From the NCBI GenBank assembly GCA_014621425.1, contig JAANBB010000584.1:1-21451 (forward strand): DNA of 21,451 bases, in the 5' to 3' direction. The position numbers and the translations under genes are program-made. Below, piece by piece: positions 1 through 10,924 of the stretch; the first letter of the stretch is position 1; each line of letters begins with the position of its first letter. The DNA comes from Cylindrodendrum hubeiense (Eukaryota; Ascomycota; Sordariomycetes; Hypocreales; Nectriaceae). The notes beneath the pieces were generated by a model that saw only the letters and a program-made list of their open reading frames with translations, made no database searches and had not been told where the DNA came from.

Positions 1-80
1 TATGTGTCACTCTTCTCTCACTTTCCAGTCAACTTTGCCTCACCTTGAGAACCCCGGCACTGACTTTCTTATCTCCGTAG
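1..80 (+). other. 3' part of an intron in the eIF4G gene (window edge)
   Basis: The first 80 bases read as an intron, not as a promoter. The left edge begins TATGTG, which would be a GTATGT donor if the base just outside is G. A CTGAC branch-point motif lies at 60-64, followed by a pyrimidine-rich run and a TAG acceptor at 78-80. The open frame continues upstream of the first ATG at 87 as far as the acceptor (codons CGC CAC at 81-86). The start codon of eIF4G is therefore most likely outside the window. A second possible acceptor (CAG at 26-28) is less attractive because it leaves the CTGAC and TAG unexplained. Confidence 0.7.
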
Positions 81-3000
81 CGCCACATGAGACAGGGCTC
101 TGTTCCCTCGAACCCCAACGCACAGCCCGGCACTCACTTCCGCCGCGAGTCTGGCCACTCCGCTCAGGGTGATGGTGCCGGTCGCGGCAACTTCCAACCC
201 CAGGGCGGCCGTGGACGTGGCGGCTTCAACCCCAACTACAACCAGCAGATGGGATACCCCCCTAACAACCAGTTCCGCAACGGTCCTGGACAAGGCCGGG
301 GCATGCCACCCGCTTTCCAGCCTCAGCCTCGAAACATTCAGTACCCCAACTCTCCTCAACCGAACCGAAGCCCTGCCCTCGTCCCGTCGATGCCAAACAC
401 CCCCAACATGGGTCAGGCTAGCATGCAGCCGAACATGGCTATCCAGACGCCGCCCCAATATCACTACCCGCCTCCTATGGCACCTCAACAAGTACGATTC
501 CCTTTTCCTCCTCCACCTGACAAATTGTCTTTCAAACCCCCCAAAAAGGGCAAGCATCGTCGTGAGCCGAACAAGTCGCTCCAAGCGGGGCGCCCACTCA
601 ACTCTACCAACCGAGAGTTTCATGGGATGGACTTCTCTCAGCATCAACGCCGTTTGAGTAAACGCGCAGATCCGCCGTGGCGTGAATTTGATAGCAACAA
701 CTTGCGTGCGGCATCACACGCTACCAAGATACCCCCAGATGCTTTCCCCTCCCTCAGCCAGCCCCAGAACAACCCACGATCTCTAGATCTCTCGCCAGAA
801 GGCGGCGTTTTTGAATACATGCTGACTTTGAAAAACCAGAACTTCGGTTACCCCCCTCAGCAGGTTGATGGTTACGGACGCCCCATGTCGATGCCCTATG
901 GCTACAACGCCAACATGCCCTACATGGTGCCTCCCCAAGCTAACTCACCAGGCTACAACCAGACCTTTGTCCCTCCTCCCTATCACCAGCAGAGCCACAG
1001 CATGTCTCGAACCCCATCCCAGCCTGAGCGACCCTCCAGCGCCCAGAGCCAGCCTGTTATCGTCTCATCGACCCCTCAGCCCCAGAACGCTCAGCCCAAG
1101 GGCACCCCGAACGCCAGCTTTGTTAAGCCCAGGAGGAGCGCAGCGATTCAGATCAAGAACCCTGCGGGCGAGGTTGTTGATACCTCGACTTTTAAGGCCC
1201 CTGTTTCGCCTGCTCCCAGCATTACCAAGTCCAAGACTCCTCCTGTCGTAACCTCGACACCCACTCCTCCTCCCAAGTCCTCGACCCCCGCGCACGGCCG
1301 CACTGACAGCCACGCCACCCCCAAGACTGCCAAGGAGATCCAGGATGAGCTCAAGGAGAAGATCAAGCAGGCCACTCAGGCACCCCCGGCGCCTGTTGAG
1401 GCCAAGAAGGAAGAGGTTGTCAAGCCCGCCGAGAAGCCCGTAGAGGTCAAGGTCGAGCCCGCTCCTCCTGTGAAGGTTGAGGCGGAGACGAAGCCCGTTG
1501 AGGAGCCCAAGAAGGTTGAGCAGCCCGCCAAGGAGGCTGAGAAGCCCGCCAAGGAGGCTGAGAAGCCTGCGGAGCCTGCCAAGAAGGAAGAGACTGAGGA
1601 TGAGGAGATGGATCGAATCATCCGCGAAATGGAGGAGGAGGATGCTAGACGCGAGGCGGAAGAGGAGAAGCACCGCGTGAAGCGCGAGGCTGAGAAGGCC
1701 GCCGCCAAGATTAAGGAGGCGGAGGACCGCAAGAAGAATGCCGGAAACGAAGACCAGAAGCTCCGTGACCAGGAGCGTGAGATGGAGCGTCTCGAAGAGG
1801 AGAAGGAGAAGCGACGCGCTGAGTCAGCTAGCAAGAGTCTCTCAGTTGCCGAGGCTCTTGCCAGTGCCCGATCTGGCAAGGAGGACAAGGTCGATGCTGT
1901 CACCGACAAGCTCGCCGGTATGAAGATTGCCGAGAAGCCCTCGTCTCCTGCTGAGCCGAAGTCTACCACTGCCGAGAAGCGTGGAGCTAAGCCTGCTGCC
2001 CTCAACCTGGCTCCCCTGAACACCAAGCCTGTTGAGCCTCCTCAACCCAGTGCCGCGCTGCAGTCCCTCCAGTCGGCTCGTTTCCTCAAGGTCATTGACC
2101 AGGACATTTACCCCTCCGGCATTAAGTCCCCCAACCCGTCCCTCAACGCCGCTGTTGCCAAGAAGGGCAAGACTTTCAAGTACGACTCCAACTTCTTGCT
2201 GCAGTTCCAGAAGGTCTTCACTGAGCAGCCTTCTCTGGAGTTCCACCAGCAGGTCAAGTCTCTGATTGGCGATGATACCGGCCGATCTGCCTCCCGGTCT
2301 CAGACCCCTGGCTCTGCTCGACACAACTCCCGCAACGGCGGCAATTCGTTCCCCATGGGCGCCTTTGTTGCGCCGCCCGGCGGGCGAACTCTGCCCACTG
2401 GAACCACCTCTGCCGATCGCTTCGCCATGGCTAATAACAGCATCCCTCGGCCTCAGGGGGGTAACCCTATGGCCTCCTTCCAGCGACCTGGTGGCGCGTT
2501 CCCCTCATCATCCTCCATGACTCGGACCTCATCCCAGTCCAACATGTCCAACTCTCCTCGCCAGAACAGCCGATCTACTCGTGGTGGTAGTCGACGAAAT
2601 GACTACAACCCCAAGGATGCTCAGGCTGCTAAGACCATGCCTCTGACTGCTGGCATGGAGCTCAAGCCCATTGCTGTTACTTCCAACGGCTGGAAGCCCA
2701 CTAGTATTGGCAAGGCCGCCGCTCCTCCCACCGGTGCTTCTGCTGGCTACCTTGATCCTGAGCTGGTTCAGAGGAAGGTCAAGGCTGCTCTGAACAAGAT
2801 GACGCCCGAGAAGTTCGACAGGATCGCCGACCAGATCTTGGAGATCGCTTCTCAGTCCAAGGACGAGACTGATGGCCGAACCCTTCGCCAAGTCATTCAG
2901 CTCACCTTTGAGAAGGCGACTGACGAGGCTCACTGGGCCTCGATGTATGCCAAGTTCTGCAAGCGCATGCTGGAGACTATGAGCCCCGACGTGCGCGACG

Positions 3001-4138
3001 AGCGTATTAAGGACAAGAATGGTAACATTGTCAACGGTGGCAACCTGTTCCGCAAGTACCTCCTCAACAGATGTCAGGAGGAGTTCGAGCGTGGATGGAT
3101 CGTTAACCTGCCCGAGAACCCCAACAAGGAGGGTGATGATACCAAGAAGACGGGCGAGGCGGCTCTTCTCTCTGACGAGTACTACATCGCCGCCGCTGCC
3201 AAGCGACGTGGCCTTGGTCTCGTCCAGTTCATTGGTGAGCTGTACAAGCTGGGCATGCTCACTGAGCGCATCATGCACGAGTGTGTGCACAAGCTCGTCG
3301 ACTATAAGGGCGTGCCTGATGAGACTGAGATTGAGTCGCTCAGCAAGCTGCTCCGAACCATCGGTGCCAACCTCGATGCCACCGACAAGGGCCGTCCTAT
3401 GATGGATGCTTACTTCCAGCGCATCCAGACCATGGCTGATATCCCCGACCTCCCGAGCCGACTTAGGTTCATGCTCATGGATGTCATTGATCTTCGCCGG
3501 GTCAACTGGGTCTCCAAGGAGACCAACAAGGGCCCCAAGACCCTGGAGGAGGTCCGAGCCGAGGTATGTTATTCTATTCACCCCTACCGAGATGGACGGT
3601 TACTAACTTTGGATAGGCTGAGGCTGCCCTTGCTGCCAAGGCGCAGGAGTCGGCCAGGAGCAACCAGCGCGGAGGCGGTCGTCCTCCCGCCGGACGAGGT
3701 GATGCCCGCCACTTCTCTGCGGGCTACACCCAGCAGGCCAGCAACCAGGTCGGCATGGATGATCTGCGCCGCCTGAAGGGCTCTGCCAACAGGACCTCCA
3801 GCGGCAATGTCATGCTGGGACCTACCTCGATGTTCTCGTCGCGCAGCAACAGCGGACGACGTCTTGGACCAGGTGGCTCGCTGGGCCGCGCTGGTGAGGA
3901 CTCTGGTGCCTCTTCGCGCACCGGAACTCCTCCTACTCGTGAGAACACTTCGCACTCTAATGCATTCAGGTAAGTCGGAAAACAATATGTGGCAGCTGGT
4001 CAAGCTTGTGCTAACGTTGTGTGATATAGCCTGCTAGCGAACATGGAGACCGAGCACCCGGCCTCCCCCCCGTCTACTTCTGCCTCGCCAATGATGTCGA
4101 AGGCTGTCCCTGACAGTGGCAAGAAAGAGAGCGAGTAA
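81..4138 (+). CDS. eIF4G: Eukaryotic translation initiation factor 4G (eIF4G), 5' partial
   Basis: Scaffold of the cytoplasmic eIF4F cap-binding complex, bridging eIF4E, eIF4A and the ribosome. Exons are 81-3563, 3617-3969 and 4030-4138. Introns are 3564-3616 (GTATGT, CTAAC, TAG) and 3970-4029 (GTAAGT, CTAAC, TAG). Counting from Met at 87, about 1312 residues are present. The N-terminus is disordered, rich in Pro, Gln and Asn, with an RG-rich patch (GRGRGG) near residue 43. A Lys/Glu-rich, probably coiled-coil stretch spans about 505-580. The eIF4E-binding motif YDSNFLL (Y-x4-L-hydrophobic) starts at residue 699. A MIF4G domain, which binds eIF4A, spans about 894-1155. The tail is Ser/Gly/Arg-rich. 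There is no C-terminal MA3 domain, as usual for fungal eIF4G. The true N-terminus is missing from the window. The family call is secure from the ordered eIF4E site and MIF4G domain. Confidence 0.93.
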
Positions 4139-5568
4139 ATTCTTCTTCCTTCGGTGTCTTGCATTTCGGCAGATAGACTAGGCGGGGGTGTGTTGTTTTG
4201 TTGCATTTACAGGCTTTCATCAGACGTGTCCTAAAAGTTTGAGCACGCATTTTGAACCATGATACCTCGCCCATAGACAGACGGACGGACGGCCTCTCAC
4301 TGAAGAGGGAGCACTTTTCGGACTAGGGATTTTTTTCATCATTGTGTTCACATTACCTATTTCAGGCCCTTCTCAGCGTGCCCCTAGTGTGTTCCAGTTC
4401 CTAATATTGCGGAGGATTTCGGGTTTCAAGGCTAGGGCGGTTTTCATTGCTGTTTGCCGGCATGCACTGGATTTCAGGAACGGAATGGGGCATTGATGGG
4501 GGGGAGGGGGAGTAGGATGCCACATTCACCGCGTCGATACATGTCAGGGGGGCGGTGGATGTGGTGGAGGATGGATGAATGAATTTGGACGCGGGTGAAA
4601 ATTCGAGCAAAAGGGCAAAATTTGATTCGCAACGGATGGATGTGGGTTTGCCACAGCGATTTCTCAGGCCAGCAACCTCTGGCATCACGGCTTTCCTTGG
4701 CCGGGTTTAGATGTTGGTTCGATGACCAGGCTCAGGCTGGAGTCGGATGAAGAAGGGCCAGTGCCGCTGGGTTTGCCTCAAGTTGTGCCTCGAGCTGTGC
4801 TTCGAGTTGTGCACACGCATTGGATCGTCCCAGAGAGGACCGGTCGCCACCGGTTCCTCGCTGTTGGGTCGAGAGATGGATGTATCGAGGTGGTTGGCCA
4901 GGCCGGGCTTGATCGAAGGGTCTTTTGAAGCCTTGCTGTACATCATCTAATTTCGAGGGACCATGAGCCATTGACAGACAATACATATTTCATCAAAATT
5001 CGCCGTCCTCTCCCTATCCGTACCAAGACGTCTTCTAACACTGCAAATGCTCGCGACCTTTGACCCGGGACGGCACCAGCCTGCTTAAACAAAGCAGGCC
5101 ACTCCCGACTCAACATGGCCGACTCGGGCCATCCGGCACGCCCTTCACCTTCTACGACGACCAAACCCGAGGCTCTCTGGCACAGCATACGTTGGAGTTG
5201 TGTAGTTTTGGCGAGCATTGGCCTATTTGTACTCTATAGTAACTAAGTCAAATCATCAAGTCTTCAAAAAAGACTCCGCTTGCCAGTTCCGGCCATGTGC
5301 TAGACTCAACTCCCAAACTCCGCTTGATACCCATCCAATCAACCCTCAACCTCAACCTCAACTCATTACACATGGAACCGTGCGTGGGAGGAACACGAAC
5401 ATCAACTCAGACAATCCTCCTCCCCCAAAAAGCAAATATTGACCATCCATTGACTTCTCGAGCCAAGTTCCCGAGTTCCCAGACTCCACCGACTCCCTAA
5501 GCAACTAGCATGTCCTTGATTCTCGTTATACACATGTCCTATCCATTCTTGTCTGTCCCAACACCAGT
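4139..5568. other. Gene-free convergent 3' flank between eIF4G and POL1
   Basis: This 1.43-kb stretch lies between two stop codons facing each other and should hold both 3' UTRs and terminators. The open frames here are short, in all orientations, and resemble no protein I recognise. Local features are a GACG run near 4276-4290, a G-rich run near 4498-4512, three imperfect 12-bp repeats at 4775-4810, and a short CAACCT repeat near 5344-5360. I see no tRNA or other structured RNA. Confidence 0.6.
4775..4810. repeat. Three imperfect tandem copies of a 12-bp unit
   Basis: The copies are GCCTCAAGTTGT, GCCTCGAGCTGT and GCTTCGAGTTGT, end to end, differing at one to three positions. They lie in the convergent 3' flank, not in a supported gene, so they look like a small non-coding minisatellite. 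Confidence 0.75.
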
Positions 5569-8500
5569 TCACGCCAGCACCTTGTTGAACCCCAGCTTGA
5601 CGAACAGGGTGTCCATGGCAACCCATTGGCGGCCACACTTGTCGAGATACTTGTCCACGATGCCCTTGACTGTAGTGAACCGAATACGGTTGTGCTCTGC
5701 CACCGCAAGAATCTTATCGCGGTCTTCCCGGGACACATCGTCTGACTCTGAAGTCGCCTTGGCACGCGCCTTATCCACATCCCAGAGGCTGGCAAAGTAC
5801 AGCAGCTGGTTGTAGATGGCCTTCTCCGTGTACTCGTACCGCATGCGTCCGAGACAGTCGCGCGCAAGCCCCTTAGGCCCCAAGCATCGTGTGCCGTAGA
5901 CGCTCACCTGGCGGGTGCGGTTACCGCACTGTGAGTCGTCGCAGACCAGCCAGCCCTCATAGTAGCGCGTTGTCTCGGCGCGAACCGCGTGCTCAACCTG
6001 TGCCACAATGGACAGGGTTGACAAGGTCGCACCACAAGCACTGCAGAGAACACCTGACGTAGAGACGCCATCGGGAGATGCAGCGAGGCCCTCGAAGACA
6101 GAGCTGGCCTTGCACTTGCGACACCGCAGTGAGAGACGGGCACACTCGGCAAAGCGGACGTCGTCAGGGATCTGGGAGTCGAGGGGATGGATCTCGAGAT
6201 CGTTGCTGGAGCTGTTCTGCTGGTTCTGGACCGAGCTGTAACGGCGAACATCCAGACCGAGCTGCTCGGCTAGCTGCGAAGTCGATGTTCCGACAATGTT
6301 GGCACAGAGACGCTCCACAGGAGGGAAGATCTGCTTGCCAATGTACCACTCCACGTCAGGGATCAGGCTGGAATCCGCCTTCAAATCCGGAGGAGCATAG
6401 GCTCGCTTGGGAGCTGGTTCCGAGCTCGTGCCATCGCCCGTGATGATGTACGAGATGACGTCGCCCTTGCGGACCGTCTTGCCGCGGGCCAGCTCTCGAA
6501 GTGCCACTTGAACCTGCGGCATCGAGTCGGCGTTGGGGTACTCCTTGGGCGACTTTCCGAGCTGCGTGTAGATGATGTACTTGGGGGTTGCGATCGTCTG
6601 TTCACGCATCTTGCCCGCCATTTCCCGCAGGTATTCGTGGATGCGCGCCACCGACGCCTCCGTGTCGTCTCCAGAAAGAATCTCGTCCAGGAGGTGCTTG
6701 GAGATTTCCTTGGACAGCGCGCAGTACTCACGACGCTTCATGTCAAGACCTTTGACCTCCATCTTCTCCACGTACTTGCCATCCTTCTCCACGAGGTTGA
6801 TGGCGGCATATTTCTTCTTCGCCTGAAGGAGAATGCGGCGGAAGATGTTGTCAATGTCAATCTCCAGCAGCCTATACTGGTCGTTGACCGCCTTCTTGAA
6901 CTCGTGTCCAACCCGGAGGGCATCGGCAACATTATCAACATTGGCGTTGATCATGACCGAGTCGGTGTCTCCGTAGATAACCTGGAGCGACTTGCCCTCG
7001 GCAAGCTCCTTGGTGCTGCGCAGAATCTCACGACCCTTGTACGTCGTCAGGACAGCCAGAGGGCGAGCATAGAAGCGAGACTTGGTATATCCCAAACATC
7101 CGTACATGGAGTTGGCAGTGAGCTTCAAAGCCAGTTGCTTGATATCCCAGGTGGCGAGCTGCTCGGGGGTAGCAGTTTTGTCCTTCATCAGACTCTTGAC
7201 TTGGCGACGTCGGCTGACAAGGGTGGCGATGAGCTTGGGAAGAATGCCCTGCTCCTGGTTTGCAGGAACCTCAGGAACCGCGTCGTCGTCGTCGGTCTGG
7301 GGGGTGTTAGCTACTGAGATGCGCAATCAGACGTATATGGTGGACTTACCAAGCCAGCTCTATCCACAGTGGTGAAACAGATGTTGAACTCCTGGATGAT
7401 GGACGGGTAAAGAGAGTTGAAGTCCATGACAAGCACGAACTTGTCATACAGACCTTTCTCTGGTTCAAAGACGAGACCACCCTTGTACTTATCCTTTTTC
7501 TTACCGTCTGCCGCCTCTCCCTCACGTTGTTCTTCCTCGGCCTTCTGGCGACCACGGAATGTCTGTTTGTCTGGGCAGATGTACTTGTGGCGGTGGAAGT
7601 CGTGCAACAAAATGTACTCATTTCGCTCAGCTCGGGTTCCCGTGAGAGTTCGCGCCCACGAGTTGCCTGCCAAGTTTGTCAAGATTTTGGTCAGGGGCAG
7701 CATTTGAACACTCAACGCCAAAGCAGCAATGTAATGGGTATCGGCCTCCATGTGTGTCACGTAGTCCATGAAGCCCTGCTTTTCCTTGGCCCAGCTGCCC
7801 AGCGCAGCCTCATTGTCGAATTCACGACGTCGGTTGTCTCCAGCGAGGTAGAGGCTACACATCTCGGTCAAGCTCCAAGACTGACACTTGAACATGACCG
7901 ACTTTCCAGCCTCGTTGGCGAGATCGCAGAGCAGACGGCCAGCAATAACCTGACGCTCGGCAAAGACATTTCCACCCATCTTGCCGATTGAAGCTGGCCA
8001 TTGACTCCTTCGCATTCTACCAAGACGCGACCACTGGTGAATTTTCTTTTCGTGCAATCGGTTTAGGAGAACGCTGTAATCAACACCCTCTAGTTGGTGA
8101 CCGAGAATAACATCTGGATCCGCAACATCCACCTGAGCCAGGAAGAAGGTCAAGATGTCTGACTCCTGCTTTTTTAGTACCAGAAGGCCTCGGTTCTTCC
8201 GTTGCCTCACGAGCTGGTCAAATCCCATGGGAAAGCCTTGGCCGTGTGGTCGAATAACTGTAAAGCTTCGGGAGGGCAGTTTCTCTGCCGGAGTGGTATC
8301 GTTGAGTGATACCTTTTCGTATATCCTGGCACTAATGGCCAGGATCTCCTGTTTGTTTTCTTTCGCGTTGAAAGCGGTTCGCAGGGCGACGCTCATGAGA
8401 GTCAAAGGAGGTGCGTCGATGTTTTCGGAATCGGGCAAAGTAGATATCATGTTCGGGTGATCAGCCAACACCTCGAGCTTGCAGTGGGAGGCGTTCTTGA

Positions 8501-10171
8501 TGCTGCCAAAGTCGGCATCCTGGATCTTGAGCCAGCAGGGGCCCATAATGTTCTTCCAGAGGACAAACTGCTCGAACAGAGCGGTGTTGGTACCAAAGAC
8601 ATGGGAATATGTCTCTCCAGGGGCGTCTGCATCAACTTGTGGCTCTGTCAAAGTGGTCAGCGGACAATGAAATAAATAGACGGTTCCTTGGGATCATACT
8701 GGTGTATGGGTAGAGGAGCTTCATGTACTGCGCTTCCTTGGGGACGCCCGGCAGTTCGAAAGCATACTTGCGCGTGCAGGCCTTGATTTTGTACATGCCC
8801 ACCTTCATCTTGGTCATCATGTCATCGACCTCGTCGTAGACATTCATCATCTCGATCTCTTCTCCCGTGTCTTCGCCATGGCGCACTCGGTTTTGGCGGG
8901 GCAGGAAGAACAGCTTCCGCAGGATGTTATCGACCTTGACAAAGCAGCTGACATAGGATCTTGTTTTCTTGTTGAGAACCTTGCCGAACAAACACAAGCT
9001 TCCGTTGACCTCTATGTAGTCGGTCCAGAAAAAGTTGAGACTTCCATCCTCTTCGATGGCGTCCTTGTGGTCAATCTTGCCGATGCCCCTTGTCTCGGTG
9101 GGCGAGCTGGAGACCACGTTGAGTCTCTCAGTGAGGGCATTCCAAGAGGATGAGTCCACCGCAGCGCCCGGGGGCTTGACTGGGGAGGAGCTGGCGGGAG
9201 TAGGGTCAATCTCCTTCTTGAGGAGTCTCTTGATTGGCCGAGAGCTTGTCATGTTGACGCTGGCAGTGTTGATGGCGCCGGCATGAGCTACCTCCATCAT
9301 GTCCTCATCGTCGTCGTCTTGGGGTTCTTGCTTTATTAGGCGTTTCCGTTGGGCAACCTTGGCGGCTGGGGAGGAGGGAGCTGGGTCGCTCATGGGGACA
9401 TCGGGATTGTCGAGGGGCTCGTCGTCGAGGGGAGGAACAAAGCCATCGTCGCTGCCCATGGTTGCTGGAAGTGGAGATGGTAATCGCGTATCGAGCAGCT
9501 TCTTCTTTTTCGAAATGGGCTCCGGAGCAGGCGAGAGGTTTCTGAACTTGCGACGCTCGCCAGATCTCTCAATTCTTGATATGCGAGGGGCAGGGGCGGG
9601 GATGTTGGTGTCGACCTCGCCGAGCAGGTCGGCAAGGAAGTCGTCGTCGGCTTTCGTCTTTATTACCTGCGAGAACGGGTCAGTTACAGCTTTGAGACAG
9701 GGGGGGGATTTGGTTACCTTGGGCTTGGGTTGTGCCTTGCCACCACCCTTGGTGAAATATTCGCTGATGTCTTTGTCGTTGGCATCTCGCTTTGCTTGCT
9801 CGTCCTGGTGAGTCTTCTTGGCTGCGTCTAGTGTCAGTAGTGGTAGGAGGAGGCTGCGGTTGAAACATGAACTGACCGGCTTTGCTTGGTCGGCCGCGGA
9901 CGACTCTGTCATCCTCCTCACTGTCATCTTCGTAGTTCTGGATGCGATCCCACTCCTCGCGACCATCGTCGGCATAGCCCTCACCGTTGTCATCGACAAC
10001 GAAGTCATCTTCCTCGAGTCGGTCACGAACAATCTTCTTGTAGCCGGCCTCGTCAACCTCATCGTAGAGATTGGCGACCTCGTCGACCTGGTAGGTGTCA
10101 AAGGCCTTCTTGCCAGACTGGCGAAGAGCACGGAGCTCAGCGAGCCTGGCCCGGTGGTTGGGCTTCGACAT
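5569..10171 (-). CDS. POL1: DNA polymerase alpha catalytic subunit
   Basis: Nuclear family B polymerase of the polymerase alpha-primase complex; it extends RNA primers during replication initiation and lagging-strand synthesis. Exons (minus strand) are 10171-9877, 9821-9718, 9666-8700, 8644-7350 and 7296-5569, giving 1462 residues, normal for the family. The conserved N-terminal domain (RLAELRALR) is followed by an acidic linker and an exonuclease-like domain that does not show the usual catalytic acidic motif, as expected for non-proofreading Pol alpha. Motif A DFNSLYPS starts at 863, motif B KLTANSMYG at 945, and catalytic YGDTDS is at 995-1000. Two C-terminal four-cysteine sites bind zinc/FeS in this family: Cys 1279, 1282, 1305, 1308 and Cys 1339, 1344, 1358, 1368. 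The start at 10171 was chosen for its GCCGCCATG context. An in-frame ATG at 10204 would add 11 residues. The second intron is frame-preserving and listed separately. Confidence 0.95.
9667..9717 (-). other. 51-bp frame-preserving, stopless intron in POL1
   Basis: On the minus strand this segment has a weak GTAACC donor, a CTGAC branch motif and a CGCAG acceptor. It is exactly 17 codons long with no stop, so it could be read through. Removal joins Lys133 to the acidic/hydrophobic stretch DDDFLADLL. The retained peptide (VTKSPPC... ending DPFSQ) looks unrelated to its surroundings, which favours splicing. Donor weakness leaves some doubt. Confidence 0.65.
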
Positions 10172-10354
10172 GGCGGCGTTGAGCTTAACAGGATACCATA
10201 TCAAGCAGGTGTGTCGGTGCGGGAGTTCGTCGTGTTTGCGTTGTGGTCAAATTGGTCGAGTTGGCGAGTGAATGGATGGTGGATGGTGGATGATGGTAGC
10301 GTCGAGGGCAGAGGTACTTGATCCCCTGGTGCAGAAAAGTGGCCAAGCGGCGGG

Positions 10355-10382
10355 ACGCGTTGTCGCGTCTCCAGTGTCGCGT
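10355..10382. promoter_or_regulatory. MCB-like G1/S promoter elements upstream of POL1
   Basis: A perfect palindromic ACGCGT lies at 10355-10360, with TCGCGT-type copies at 10363-10368 and 10377-10382, about 185-210 bp upstream of the POL1 start. ACGCGT is the MluI cell-cycle box bound by MBF in yeasts, and POL1 is a classic MBF target there. Position and clustering support a similar role here. Transcription factor binding in this organism is inferred. Confidence 0.5.
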
Positions 10383-10490
10383 TTTCGTGTCGCAAGTGGG
10401 GCTCTGTAAAGTGCCCGTTGCCCTGAGAGCGAGTGGTGTGGCGGTGCGCGTGGGGTACCGGAGGAGGGTACTTTGCACCAAGGGTCCCTC

Positions 10491-10540
10491 CACAGTGAGC
10501 ACAGTGGGATACCGTCTGCGGGGCTGTGGTTCTCACTGTG
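10491..10540. repeat. Inverted repeat with 9-bp arms in the POL1 upstream region
   Basis: CACAGTGAG at 10491-10499 is the exact reverse complement of CTCACTGTG at 10532-10540, with a 32-bp spacer. The right arm overlaps a 13-bp palindrome, TGTGCCAGGCACA (10537-10549). It could be a transcription factor site or chance. Confidence 0.6.
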
Positions 10541-10880
10541 CCAGGCACACTCGCTGAGACATGCACTTAACGCGAACCCTGGGGAAGCCATCCAGTGGCA
10601 ATGTCTCGATTTCCAAATGTTGTTATGACCTCACCTTTGACCCTGGTCCTTACCCCAAGTCCTTATGGGCAACTGCCTCATCTGCTTCATTCACATCGTG
10701 GGAAGAGAGCAATCATATTGTCATCCACAATGCCTACGCAGGGTGTGTGCATGTTCAATGCGCATCATAAAACCGACCTGTGGTTAGGAGTTGTGTTCAC
10801 GGCTTGTCCAAGTAGTTATGATGTCATGGCCATGTGAAATGAGGCATCATGGGGAGTATTTTTCACAAAGAGGCTCATCC

Positions 10881-10924
10881 ATAAAACCACAATAAAACCA
10901 CAATAAAACTACCTACCTACCTAG
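10881..10924. repeat. 11-bp tandem repeat followed by CTAC tetranucleotide repeats
   Basis: ATAAAACCACA occurs twice in tandem (10881-10891, 10892-10902), followed by a diverged third copy (10903-10913) that runs into CTAC repeats to about 10923. It is non-coding, about 300 bp before the broken gene. Confidence 0.8.

Noticed and set aside
2529..3581. 350-codon open frame on the minus strand
   Set aside because: It is antisense to the eIF4G MIF4G domain, a shadow of a GC-rich coding sequence.
4401..5218. Several 65-95 codon open frames between eIF4G and POL1
   Set aside because: They overlap one another on both strands, lack recognisable protein features, and one owes its LEAQ repeat to the 12-bp minisatellite at 4775-4810.
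6508..7317. 269-codon open frame on the plus strand
   Set aside because: It is antisense to the POL1 catalytic core. The minus strand carries motifs B and C and the plus strand shows no domain.
8632..8651. Separate start codon for the POL1 exon 4 region
   Set aside because: The frame joins cleanly to the upstream exon through a GT-AG intron at 8645-8699, so it is not an independent gene start.
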